Shown here one piece after another: positions 8,668 to 18,429 of a stretch of 20,000 nucleotides of DNA. The position numbers and the translations under genes are program-made. Positions within the stretch are counted from its first letter, which is position 1. The number at the start of each line of letters is the position of its first letter. The DNA comes from Chrysomallon squamiferum (Eukaryota; Mollusca; Gastropoda; Neomphalida; Peltospiridae), in contig CM022672.1 in the NCBI GenBank assembly GCA_012295275.1, forward strand, positions 18,694,894-18,714,893, read 5' to 3'. The notes below the pieces were generated by a model. That model was not told where the DNA came from and ran no database searches. It was given only the letters and a program-made list of their open reading frames with translations.

Positions 8668-8706
<39 letters not shown>

Positions 8707-9119
8707 AGCACAATACTGAATAGCTATAATATAAAACACAGATAAAAACAGAAAAATGAGCTGTTATGGTATATCAGGACATAAGTGATACTGAATAAAG
8801 TTACGTCATTTTGAATTACATCTATTACGTGGTTCCAAAACCACTGGTGCATGAACCTATTTGTGGATGTAACATGTTTTGAATGGCTGCCTGACTGAGA
8901 GAGCCATCAGCTGTCGATTTGTTAAGAGACGTGAAATAACAACAATAAATGAAATTCAGTTTATGATCTGTTACACTGACGCTAGATAGACGCAAGTACC
9001 AATGTGTGTCACATCTGTGTGTGTACCTGCATACGTTTTAATTAAACTACAGCACCTGATTATTTTACACCTGAATCAGTAAAATATTTAAAGTGACGCT
9101 GAATGTATTGTGTGTTTGT
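8401..9119. other. Intergenic, low-complexity A-rich block
   Basis: No gene seen. An A/TAA/TAAA block fills about 8611-8704 (poly-A run 8671-8704). A small hairpin GTGGTT-CCAA-AACCAC sits at 8829-8844. Confidence 0.5.
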
Positions 9120-9172
9120 TTTTTTTTTTTTTTTTGTTGTTGTTGTTGTAATTTAATTATTGTGTGTGGAAA
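9120..9172. repeat. Poly(T) and (GTT)n tract
   Basis: T17 followed by five GTT-type triplets and a T-rich segment, directly preceding the exon-like stretch at about 9178. Confidence 0.8.
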
Positions 9173-9177
9173 TGCAG

Positions 9178-9400
9178 TTTCAGATACCTGTCCTGATAAG
9201 AAAGAAGAGTTATTGATCCACAACAAGGGAGAGAATCGATTATTGAAGAGTTCTCCTATTTCCTGTATTGCCATGACATCGAAACAAACGTGACAGTAAA
9301 CACGACTGGAATTACTGCCCAGAGATGCATGCAGTTCGTGTCATGCTTATTGTTGCTTGTATTATTACTATTATAATTATTATTATTATTAAATGTTGCT
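9178..9400 (+). other. Exon-like orphan stretch, status uncertain
   Basis: After T-rich DNA and GCAGTTTCAG the composition becomes balanced. One frame is open through DTCPDKKEELLIHNKGENRL to a TGA near 9291. Another frame, open from about 9200, reads HDIETNVTVNTTGITAQR followed by a Cys/Leu-rich hydrophobic end that merges into a (TTA)n repeat. Neither has a recognisable domain or a clear donor. It may be a relic of a secreted or membrane protein exon, or chance. Confidence 0.2.
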
Positions 9401-9850
9401 CTACATTCCTAAAAAAAAAAAAAAAAAAAAAAGCGTTTAAAAAGAAAAATGTGAAATATTATTATTGTTGTTGTTGTTATTATTATTATTATTATTATTT
9501 ATTATTATTTCTTTTCAGCTGTATATGTGTATGTGTGTTATCTTTGCATGTGTAAATGTAATATTTATTATGTATTTCTGTTTATTTGTATGTACGTCTC
9601 TCTCATTCTCTTTATATATATATATATGTGTGTGTGTGTAAAATATATGTGTTGTATATGTTAATCAACATGTCTGCTTATTCGTGAGTACGTGCGTGTC
9701 ACATACTGTGTGTAAGCCTATGTGTTTGTAGAAATACCTTTCTGTTTCTCGACATATATTGAAAAAAAGAAGAATAACACTTGATTAAATAAAAACCGCA
9801 CTCTGAGACGATAATACAAAACCTCTTCACTTCAGAATAATTTATTTACA
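9401..9850. repeat. Poly(A), (TTA)n, (TG)n simple repeats
   Basis: A20 run at about 9412-9431, TTG/TTA triplets at about 9457-9510, (TA)n-(TG)n at about 9615-9640. No gene seen. Confidence 0.8.
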
Positions 9851-9945
9851 TTGGAAAAAAAGATGTACAGAGTTTAAAAAAATATAAATTAAAATAAATC
9901 GATTTTCAAAAGAATGCATCATTTGTTATCTGAAGACGTAAAAAA

Positions 9946-9976
<31 letters not shown>

Positions 9977-10636
9977 TAAAATAAAAAGACGTAAAAATAG
10001 TGTTTATAATGATAGAGAATGTAAAGCAATGGAATGTTGGACAGTTAAGATATCAGCGAGCACTTCAGTATAACACAAACACACATCAAAATCCATAAAC
10101 AGACAAATCATCAGTCAGAATCACATTAGTGTCACGTAAAACAGACAAATCACTAAACTATCAAAACAATTAAAATAATATAATAACTAATGAACAAACA
10201 AACAAACAACACACAACAAATAAATGAACAGACTGTAACTGTAATACAAACAGTATGTTTTCTTAATTAAAATGAGAGACGTAAAGAGTACGAAGATTTA
10301 CAAAATGGCAGTACTGAAAATATTACGTGGTTTAGGAAAATGTTCAGTGGAGCAAGAAACAGCTATTGATAAAATAGTCCATTGAATTCTATAAGAAATT
10401 TCCACTGATAGTCACGTTTCGACAGTTCAGAATGTGGTAGATTGTAATGTAGTAGATTGTTAAAGCTGTTATAGAAGTAATCAGAATAGAGTGGTATATG
10501 AAATATATTTATCTTCATCAGCACCAAACTAATAATGCGACAATACGAGCAAATAGCTTCCTTACAGTATTTTGTATGTTTCTTTATTTTGGCGACTAAA
10601 GTATGCTAATAATAAAGTATAGCAATTAAAGTAAAC

Positions 10637-10640
<4 letters not shown>
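9851..10640. other. Intergenic AT-rich DNA downstream of the fucosyltransferase
   Basis: (TAA)n at about 9948-9973 and AAAC-rich stretches at about 10195-10215. No exon was recognised on either strand. Confidence 0.4.

Positions 10641-10700
<60 letters not shown>
10641..10700. repeat. (CT)n microsatellite
   Basis: About 29 TC dinucleotides with one TATC interruption near 10689. Confidence 0.97.
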
Positions 10701-10776
10701 AGCACTATCGTAAACAGATACAGTACAAAAAGTCAAGTGAGGCAATGACTATTTTACAATGACCTACTTTTTTTTT

Positions 10777-10782
10777 TTTATT
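10777..10782 (-). terminator. Candidate poly(A) signal for the fucosyltransferase transcript
   Basis: TTTATT on the plus strand is AATAAA on the minus strand, about 780 bases past the predicted stop at 11563. A second candidate lies near 10586. AT-rich context makes chance matches likely. Confidence 0.25.
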
Positions 10783-10837
10783 GATATCTAATCATAAGCT
10801 ACGCCATAATGAATTGCCATCCAAATGCACAATCATG

Positions 10838-10880
10838 TAATTATTATTACTGTTATTATTATTATTATTATTATTATTAT
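10838..10880. repeat. (ATT)n microsatellite
   Basis: ATT triplets with one GTT/CTG-type interruption. Confidence 0.9.
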
Positions 10881-10912
10881 ATTGTAATTAGCAAAAAATA
10901 AATAAACAAACA

Positions 10913-11045
10913 TATCGAGTAGATAGATATTATGCATTAAAAATAAGGAAAGATACCTAATACGTAGACATGCATTAAAAATAAAATAACTTATCGAATA
11001 GATAGATATCCAGTAGACCGATATTATGCGTTAAAAATAGAGTAT
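10913..11045. repeat. Diverged short tandem repeat, three copies
   Basis: The core ATGCATTAAAAATA or ATGCGTTAAAAATA appears at about 10932, 10969 and 11026. Two copies are preceded by ATCGARTAGATAGATAT. Spacing is unequal (about 37 and 57 bases), so this is an old, decayed array. Confidence 0.6.
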
Positions 11046-11200
11046 TTTGCACTGATGAAACTAGTTATTATCAGTTACTTTTTCAGTGATTTAGAGCTTT
11101 CTGCGAGTTCTGTCGGATTACTAAGACTCCTGCTAATTAGCTATAACAATCAGAAAAATCAGCTTTGATTTAAACATAGCAGTTTCAGTGTTTTTAGGCG

Positions 11201-11250
11201 AAGATGATTTTTTTTTTTTTACATGCTTATATACATACATACATGCCTGA

Positions 11251-11292
<42 letters not shown>

Positions 11293-11425
11293 GTACGTAC
11301 ATAAATACATACATACATATAAATACAGACACCAAAATATAATTTAACTCACACATGCAAATTTATATAAGTACGTCTCAGTGCGTGTGAGTGTGTGCGT
11401 GTGTGTGTGTGAGTGAGTGTGTTGT
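11201..11425. repeat. CATA/(CA)n/GTAC and (GT)n simple repeats
   Basis: T13, CATACATA, (AC)n at about 11261-11288 and GTACGTAC, then CATA repeats; a (TG)n tract at about 11385-11420. The minus-strand Tyr/Val/Cys-rich frame is repeat-derived. Confidence 0.9.
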
Positions 11426-11562
11426 CAGCAAAATTGGGTGAACAACAACAAAAGAGATTCTTGGTACAGCGGCTGCAGAGAACGTGTAACTAATTTTCAC
11501 AAAGGGCGTCTCCTTCAGAAGCAGTGATCTTTCGATCTGTCAATTCCATGAAAAAAGAAAAT

Positions 11563-11622
11563 TTACAAAAGTCCCCATTTGATACGCAGCCCATCAAACC
11601 ATCGGCCCAGCTGATTCTGAAG
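11563..11622 (-). CDS. Fucosyltransferase, last coding exon (C-terminus)
   Basis: Read on the minus strand, a long T/C-rich tract and acceptor (TTTTTGTATTTTAG, plus-strand 11623-11636) is followed by 19 codons, LQNQLGRWFDGLRIKWGLL, and TAA (11565-11563). The acceptor is phase 0, exactly matching the phase-0 donor after codon 370 of the main exon at 14174. This gives a 389-residue protein with a short basic/aromatic C-terminal tail in place of the intronic read-through VSIVYLIILIFRNHVE. The intron is 2551 bases. The exon is too short for gene finders; the strength of the acceptor, matching phase and immediate stop are the evidence. An unseen alternative last exon is possible. Confidence 0.65.
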   Translation of the reverse strand, partial: LQNQLGRWFDGLRIKWGLL

Positions 11623-11700
11623 CTAAAATACAAAAAGAAAAAAGAAAAAAACATGTGTTAAATTTAGACCGTAATTTCTGAATATTACTCTATACAGATT

Positions 11701-11725
11701 TTTTATTATTATTATTATTATTATT

Positions 11726-11764
<39 letters not shown>

Positions 11765-11766
11765 AT
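11701..11766. repeat. (TTA)n-(TTG)n compound microsatellite
   Basis: About nine ATT/TTA triplets followed by about twelve TTG triplets; on the minus strand a (CAA)n-(TAA)n tract within the intron. Confidence 0.95.
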
Positions 11767-13214
11767 TGTCATTGCTACTACTGTTCTTGTTTCTTCAAAC
11801 TTAAGCCTGTGTAATTTCTATATTAATATTTCATAGATTTTCTAAATGTATCTCTTTCTTCAAGCGATATTTCATTATCTGTAACAGAATCGCTTAGTGC
11901 TTTGTAAACAGATAAGTCATTTGCTGATTAAAAATTAAAAAAAAGAAAAAAAAAAAAGACGTAGGGACAAATGAAGGACGTAACTTGATATAGGGACCAA
12001 ACGGTCGAACAATGTCACCATTGGAGTACATGTCTTTTTATTTCCTACAATAGGATATACTAGCAGATTGCATCAAGGACGTTTTTGAAATATTAAACTG
12101 AATACTAAAGGAATAATGTGTCGCGAGAAAATATTATATAGTATGTTGTTTAATTCGAGAATATTTAAAATCATATATTTCATATTATCTACGTGTGTGT
12201 GTGTGTGTGGGTGGGTGCATGTAATTATGTATTTACATCTGTTTACGAATGTATTTAAGTGTGTGTATTAAAATATTACATAGTGATGATGATGTAAAAA
12301 TTATATGTTCAAGGTATATTAACACTGTAATTATATCTGCATGTGAATTAAAGCTTCATGTGGAAAAAAGATCGTTTCTTACAATAATATCTACGAAAAA
12401 TAAAGTTTTAAATAATTCTGTGGTAAACATTGATTAGTATATATATATATATATGCATGTATGTTTTGGCGTGCGTCTGTCAGTACACATACAGATACAC
12501 AGATATATAAACAGGCAGTCTGAGACAGACAGAGAAATGCACAGACAAATCAGTGTTGTATTCGTTTAAAGTGATTAAAATACAGGCAAACGGGATTAAA
12601 GTTGACAGAACACTCTGCGTTGGTTTCGCGTGTTTTTCCTATTGTGGTCTAAATTATACATGTCCAATTATTTTTGACATTGTATGATGGTCAGTCAGGC
12701 CACCTGTATATCTGAAAACCTTTCATTAATAATTAACCCTTTATTGATTCGCACACTGCAGATTTAATTTGGCCTCCGGAAAGGCAAAGAATATTTCGTT
12801 ACGGTTTGAGATTTTAAATAGTTTTATTTAAAAAAAAAAAAAAAAAAATTCCAGAAATACACGTAGTAATAATAATATAAAATAACTCGTATGCTGTCAG
12901 TGTGATGCATATGTACACCAACACTGACAATAAGTAACGCTGTAACTGATCGTGAAATAAATACATATACTCTAATGAAACGACAACATTTCACGTCATA
13001 AATATTTACAAGACGATCAAATATTCATAATTGTTATCGACATAGCAATCAAAATATACTGCACCGTTTATCACATTTCAGAATTTTAAACCTAAATTTC
13101 GTATTCAACAATGAACTAGTACGATGTCAAAGGTTTCGTAATAGTGTGTAAACAATAGTAGTAGTAGTAATAATAAGAATAGTAATCAGATTCTAATAAT
13201 GTGTTGAAGGTTCG

Positions 13215-13425
13215 ATTTTCAAGACCTTATCATTTCAGGAACACGACATTAGTTTGAAATACGAGAACAAACGTGCTGGCTCTGAAATTTCAAGAACATG
13301 TCACGAGCAGGATTTCAAGAACGCGTATCAGCATTCTGCACTTCAAGAACGGGTCTTAATTTAAAGAACGTAAACGAGAAGTCTGTAGATGAAGAACATG
13401 TCGTAAATCTGTGATTCAAACACAT
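13215..13425. repeat. Degenerate tandem repeat with AAGAAC core
   Basis: The core TTCAAGAAC or a close variant recurs at about 13218, 13233, 13287, 13313, 13342, 13363, 13388 and 13412, mostly 21-29 bases apart, with diverged filler. Several copies continue RYGT (AAGAACATGTC, AAGAACGCGT). It is a decayed short-period array or a cluster of similar sites within the intron. Confidence 0.5.
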
Positions 13426-13947
13426 AAATCGTGCAAACATTGTCGCTTCATGTTGACGTCAACCCTCTGACCTAGACGCACTAGATTTGAATTTATTACA
13501 ATTTGTGACTGTTTTTTTTTATATTTATTTTATTTTTTTTTATTTTTCTTTCACGACTGATTAAAACTGCACAATTAAATCTATTCATTGTTCTGTTTTC
13601 CACAGGCCAGATCAATCTCTGCAGATTGTCTGGCTCCCACTTCGCAGATTACCTTTCCGTTCTAATCGACATTTCATGACTTAGAAATGTATTGTTTGCC
13701 CGCTTGTGAAATATTTAATCGTCGCCTGAGAACGGCTGCTGTTATCGAGAACCAAGGGAACCGCTCGTTAAATTGCTTCATTTGTTTGTGTTAGAAAAAA
13801 AACAACGTTCAATACATTTACACATATTTCTATTTTACAAGCAATCCAGAAATCTGCATAAACGGAAAGAAAATTGTTGCCGATTCTGATAAAGGTCACA
13901 CTTGAAAGTTATACGGATAGAAGAATGCAGATTATTAATATTTGACT

Positions 13948-13988
13948 AGTAACAGTTTAGCGTTACTAAACACATAGCGTTACTAAAC
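13948..13988. repeat. Overlapping alternative hairpins plus direct repeat
   Basis: AGTAAC (13948) can pair with GTTACT (13962), or GTTTAG (13955) with CTAAAC (13966); the two stems exclude each other. TAGCGTTACTAAAC then repeats once at about 13975-13988. Confidence 0.4.
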
Positions 13989-14031
13989 TTTTACTTTAAT
14001 GTTTTATAACCTTTATGTTATTGTTAGTTCG

Positions 14032-14088
14032 TTCTTAATTACTCAGTTGTATAGCAATGACTAAACATAATTAAGCAATAATTAAGAA
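14032..14088. repeat. 10-bp inverted repeat
   Basis: TTCTTAATTA at 14032-14041 and TAATTAAGAA at 14079-14088, perfect arms around 37 bases. AT-rich, so chance is possible. Confidence 0.4.
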
Positions 14089-14167
14089 ATAACTGGTTAT
14101 TAAATTTAAACTTTAACTGACTTTATTCAACGTGGTTTCTGAAAATTAAGATTATCAGGTAAACGAT

Positions 14168-14173
14168 ACTTAC
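14168..14173 (-). promoter_or_regulatory. Splice donor GTAAGT ending the fucosyltransferase main exon
   Basis: Minus-strand ACC|GTAAGT, a consensus donor located exactly between codons 370 and 371 of the open frame. It matches the phase-0 acceptor at 11623. Confidence 0.75.
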
Positions 14174-15283
14174 GGTCCATTGCGGGCACTTCTCTTGATC
14201 TTCCGTGAACCAGCCATTCAGATCTTCGTAAACCTGTGCGGGCCGTGATTTATCGTGAAGTGCCTCGCACAAATCACACCAGAATATTCTCCGAGCTTCC
14301 AGCTCTCCGTATATCTCGTACGATTTCGTCCATTCCAAATATTTATTGTATTCGTCGTCGTTTTTGCTCACTTTGATCAAGTGGTTTGCCAGACTCTCGG
14401 TGTCTTTGAACTCGGACATGTCTACGTAGGAATGCGGTGGAGCAAAATCTTTGTACCTCGCCCCACCCAACACCACCGGGACCTGTCTGCGTCGCAGTGC
14501 CTCCCAAAACTTTTCTGTGACGTAGTCTTTACAAATGCAGTTCTCTATGGTGAAGAAGAACTTGTACACTGAAACGGTGTCACTGCAGATCGTTTCGGGA
14601 CATCGCCTTCCTCCGCACTTGCCGAACTGTTCCAGAGGAAGGTGTTTACTGACTTCGCGGATGATCGTCATTCGCCGCAAGTAGTCGTAGCAGTTGCTGG
14701 ACATCCATGCCGCCAGCCTGGGTCTCTCCGCGGCGAAATTGTGCGAGGAAATCTCCGTTTTGTTTCGGTAGCCTCCGTAAGTGACGGGAACGTCGGAGTC
14801 GAAGCGGTACCACGCCGTCCAGTTGAAGAGACCGGCCAGGCTTTCCATGTTCAGCGGCACCCGCGGCGGCGGCTCCACGTTCTGCAGCACCCACACCTGG
14901 TGGGGATGACGTCGCGACGGCCACGTTATGCCTCGCCAAAAATTGAAGACGGCGCCCGCGTGGAAAAGAACGGCGTCCGCATCGTCGATCTGGTCCTTGT
15001 CGTTCGTGATCTTGCACGTGCTCACTTTGCACGTGCGAAGGTAGCGATCGTCCGTGTGCTCCCAGGTCTCGTCGTCGAAGAAGCCCGTCCACCGAAGAAT
15101 CGTTTTGTGGCTGCCGTTTCGCCACGATCTCTGCGGGAACCTCCTCACGTAAGGTCCCGAAGGCTTCGCGCACCCTCCCGAAGGACACCTGCTTCCGATC
15201 GCGAGCAGAAGGAAACTAAAAACGACCACCGACAGCAAGAGGATGACGCGAAATTTCTTTCGCATTCGCAGAGAAATCCGCAT
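14174..15283 (-). CDS. Alpha-1,3-fucosyltransferase (GT10), main coding exon
   Basis: Transfers fucose from GDP-fucose to N-acetylglucosamine in glycans, in the Golgi lumen; the exact acceptor cannot be read from sequence. Residues 1-12 are a basic cytosolic tail (MRISLRMRKKFR), 13-30 the single signal-anchor helix (VILLLSVVVFSFLLLAIG), then a short stem to about 60. The N-terminal half has QNVEPPP (134-140), FNWTAWYRFDSDV (153-165) and YGGY (169-172). The donor-binding GT10 signature FFFTIENCICKDYVTEKFWE is at 242-261, followed by QVPVVLGG (267-274) and APPHSYVDMSEF (281-292). CDLCEALHDK (336-345) is a typical C-terminal cysteine motif. Sequons are at N56, N154 and N174. The exon ends after codon 370 at ACC|GTAAGT, so bases 14173-14123 are intron even though the frame stays open. 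An in-frame TAG upstream of the ATG fixes the start. Length fits the family (350-450). Confidence 0.92.
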
Positions 15284-15331
15284 CGTCGTTTTAAACTAGA
15301 AGATTCGATTTGAAGTGAAGAAACTCGTATC
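15284..15331 (-). other. Fucosyltransferase 5'UTR within the main exon, with upstream acceptor
   Basis: Forty-eight bases between the ATG and a strong minus-strand acceptor TTTTTCTCTTTCAG (plus-strand 15332-15345). An in-frame TAG lies four codons before the ATG. The acceptor implies at least one non-coding exon further upstream (higher coordinates). Confidence 0.65.
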
Positions 15332-15800
15332 CTGAAAGAGAAAAAGAGAAAAAATCAAAAATGGAAAACAAATACTGAACTGTCATCTTTCGTTCGCAAA
15401 CACGTGCTTATACGTAAGCCGATTTCATCGCTAGGCAACCACAATAGCGAGGAAGAAAACAAGAAAATGAAACAGCTGCATAAAAAAGAAAAAGAACAGA
15501 AGAAAAAAAAAATTAGGTAACGAAAAAAACAAACCGGTTTACAATTCAGTCAGTCGATAACATTATCGTATTTGACAACGTAGTCGGTATTCTTTATCTT
15601 TTGTTTTTTCTCTGCGGTTCAGCAGATTTCGCAATACAGTTGCACATGACGGTGTATCACAGAGCCGTCCACGTAACCGAGCGGTTAAACGACGCGGCGA
15701 CCTGTCTGTGTGTGCTTTGTTAATGCAGTAAACCCGTGTTCTGAGTTAAACGTACAAAAATAGCAACTCCACACGATCTCATTATGAAGAGTACTGATTG
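15332..15800. other. Fucosyltransferase 5' intron, part; one tRNA-like fragment
   Basis: No exon seen. At about 15669-15698 the sequence GTAACCGAGCGGTTAAACG resembles a tRNA D-arm or box A (Leu/Ser type), but no matching anticodon arm or convincing box B follows. It could be a decayed tRNA-derived SINE fragment. Confidence 0.3.
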
Positions 15801-15837
15801 GGGGTGTGATAGCGTATTTTTATATGACTGTACATTT

Positions 15838-15902
15838 GTACGCACACATATACACACACACACAGACACACACACAGATATACACACATACATACATACA
15901 TA

Positions 15903-15985
<83 letters not shown>
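15838..15985. repeat. (CA)n-(CT)n-(TA)n compound microsatellite
   Basis: CACACA and CATACATA blocks, (CT)n at about 15906-15939, then (TA)n to 15985. The plus-strand frame rich in His/Thr then Ser/Leu then Tyr/Ile is repeat-derived. Confidence 0.95.
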
Positions 15986-16146
15986 GAAACTAAGTGTTTG
16001 TATATATTTGTACGTTTGATAATAAAGATTGTATTTTACTACTACAAACTAAACTATTCCTACATAGATTTACGTAAATACGTATCGAACAGCCCCATTT
16101 TAACAAGCTTATATTACTTTGTTTATATTTGTTTTATTTCCTTCTT

Positions 16147-16148
<2 letters not shown>

Positions 16149-16198
<50 letters not shown>
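16149..16198. repeat. Poly(T) tract of about 49 bases
   Basis: An uninterrupted T run followed by ATTAAG. It may be the poly(A) end of a minus-strand retroposon or a simple homopolymer; no element body was recognised next to it. Confidence 0.9.
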
Positions 16199-16199
<1 letters not shown>

Positions 16200-17160
16200 T
16201 AAGGAAGTATTTTTAAAAACATCACAAAAGAGAAGATATTTATGACGGTGCAAACACACTCAGAATGCTTAAAAACACATCTAACGATAAAACGGTCTTA
16301 AAATAACACGGGAAACCTCAATGTTTCTAATGAAAAAGAAATTTTAAAAAAAAAAAAAAAAAAGTTAAACGAAAATAGAGATAAAAGAACTCGTTTTAAA
16401 TCTGAAATGTGATTCAGCCTCCAGACAGATATCAAATGATAGAGATAAATGTACATGAATACTTATTACAGGATTTTTTTTGTTTTTGTTTTCGTTTCTT
16501 TTTTACATTTTAACCCAGCCTCTGCGTTGTTCAGTATCGAGTCTCCAGGTGATAATTATTCTTGGATACAAGACATTTATAAATAGTTTGGCTGAGACTG
16601 TAATTATACTTCAAGCGGTGTATTAATTTGCCGTGTTAAGAACGAAAAAAATGAAATGATAAAATACTTTATTTTGTTCACAAAATACGGTATTAATAAT
16701 AAAAATATATATATATATATATAATATATAATGACAGCAGATAATCGACAGTATTAAGTATTTATTTGTAAACATAATAACTTTCATTCATACTGATATA
16801 TATATATACATATACACACATACATATATACACACACACACGCACACACACGCATAACTGGAAATATATGGCCCATTCACTCAAACATTCACAAACAGGT
16901 TTTACTGTATCAACAACAGCAGTCGGTTTGCATCATTTACGTCTCACGAATAATTCGACTGGTTATTAATAAAACGAATTATTAAACTGTTACATTATTT
17001 CATATACAAAACAAACTCGGCTTTACATTAGAACAAAAATGGATCGATCGATCGCGCACCTGACGGACAAACAAACTGTGCAAAATCCTTCTAATTCAAC
17101 TAGTTCGACCAATTAGAATGCAAAAAAAACAACAACCGCCAAACATGTGCTCTTCCAGTC
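16199..17160. other. AT-rich intronic or intergenic DNA
   Basis: No exon recognised. Contains an A18 run at about 16347-16364, (TA)n at about 16707-16720, TA/CA repeats at about 16797-16855 and a GATC-rich palindromic segment (GGATCGATCGATCGCGC) at 17041-17057. Confidence 0.4.
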
Positions 17161-17164
17161 ATTA

Positions 17165-17240
17165 ACTTACCTGTATAAATCTCATAAAAGAACGGGAAAA
17201 CTTACCCGATGTATCATTTCAGTCTAGTAACGCTCACCTG
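17165..17240 (-). promoter_or_regulatory. Three clustered candidate splice donors for the fucosyltransferase leader
   Basis: On the minus strand CAG|GTAAGT has its exon end at 17171, CGG|GTAAGT at 17206 and CAG|GTGAGC at 17238. All three lie within 70 bases, upstream of the strong acceptor at 15332. They would give alternative ends of a non-coding first exon and an intron of about 1.84-1.91 kb. This is a sequence-consensus inference; no transcript is visible. Confidence 0.4.
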
Positions 17241-17419
17241 AAACATAATCTCCAGCCCGTCTATCTTTTTCTGTTTTTTCTTTGTTTTTATCCCTCTCTC
17301 TCTCTCTCTTCTTATCGCGTCTTTCTCAGACGAACGAAAACCGTATGCTTCGTGATATAAACAACATTGTCTTTGCTTTGTGTCGATTTTGAACCAGGTC
17401 ACACAAACGAACGATCAAG

Positions 17420-17830
17420 AAAGGCTGTATGTAAAAGCCGTGTACGGCCGGCCTCTCATAAATGGGAATAAAAATAGACGATCAAAAACAGCAAAAATCT
17501 TTCAGAAAGTCTCTCTCTGCATGTATGTGTGTGTGAGTGTCTGTGCGGATGACTGCGTCCGCTGCACAGTGAACTGTAACGCCGAATGACCACCGAGAGA
17601 ATGAGTAACCGTCAAAACAGTATTTTACGACACAGGTGTTTGCGCGCCGGCTGCTATGGTTGGTTTATCGACCGGGCCAGCCACGCAGTTCTCGTGTGGG
17701 ACGTTTTTTTTTTCCCCGCCAGCAGCAGCAGCAGCAGCAACAGCAGCACTGTTATTGATAAAACAACAACACGACAGCGATAATATTCCGTCAGCGACAG
17801 GTTGTGCATAGACCGCGACAGTATGTTGTA
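17420..17830 (-). promoter_or_regulatory. CpG-richer stretch, possible fucosyltransferase promoter / first exon
   Basis: CpG dinucleotides are frequent here (ACGGCCGGCC, GCGCGCCGGC, ATCGACCGGGCC, GACCGCGACAG) against CpG-poor flanks. The stretch lies just upstream, in minus orientation, of the three candidate donors. It includes a T10 run and (CAG)n-like triplets at about 17719-17749. No TATA box was identified. Short open frames on both strands here show no domain. Confidence 0.3.
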
Positions 17831-17994
17831 ATACTTTCTGTTGACAGATTCGGATGAAATATTCAGTGGAAAATTTTGAGTCACACTCACGTTTCGATTA
17901 TGGAACTGATACGTCATCATCTTTAGCAACACTGAACGTTAAAGTTGTTTAGGAAAACACGCACAAATAGTCACATTTAAATTACCTTCACATA

Positions 17995-18376
17995 TATATA
18001 TACGTACAAACACACACACACACACACACACATACATACATACATACATATATGTATGTTTATGTATGTATGTGTGTGTGTATCTATATATGCATGTGTG
18101 TATATAAATATATATATATTTATATACACACACATATATGTATCTATATATGTATGTGTGTATATAAATATATCTATATATTTATATATACACACACACA
18201 TGCATATATAGATACATACACACACAGACATACATACATAAACATACATACATATATGCTCAAATACACACATACATACACACATGCTCACATACACACA
18301 TACATACATTCATATATACATACACATACATTCATATATACATACGTGCACACACACATATACACACATACATATT

Positions 18377-18429
<53 letters not shown>

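Larger units (their letters stand above)
11623..14173. other. Fucosyltransferase intron, with repeats
   Basis: AT-rich sequence flanked by minus-strand donor GTAAGT (14173-14168) and acceptor TTTTAG (11628-11623). It contains (TTA)n-(TTG)n at 11701-11766, (GT)n at about 12192-12210, (TA)n at about 12440-12455, an A18 run at about 12831-12848, degenerate AAGAAC repeats at 13215-13425 and small inverted repeats at 13948-14088. A 189-base plus-strand open frame at 12249-12437 shows no domain. No further exon was recognised. Confidence 0.6.

Noticed and set aside
8671-8704. Poly(A) tail of a retroposon
   Set aside because: The run grades into TAA and TAAA repeats with no element body or target-site duplication seen, so a simple repeat is more likely.
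14646-15188. Minus-strand 180-residue frame overlapping the fucosyltransferase
   Set aside because: It lies in another frame within the real exon, with biased composition and no motifs.
14642-15313. Plus-strand 223-residue open frame antisense to the fucosyltransferase
   Set aside because: It is Arg/Val/Pro-rich with no domain, and is explained by the GC-rich antisense of a true GT10 coding exon.
15669-15740. tRNA-Leu/Ser gene
   Set aside because: Only a D-arm-like stretch is present; no anticodon arm, T-arm or acceptor pairing could be found.
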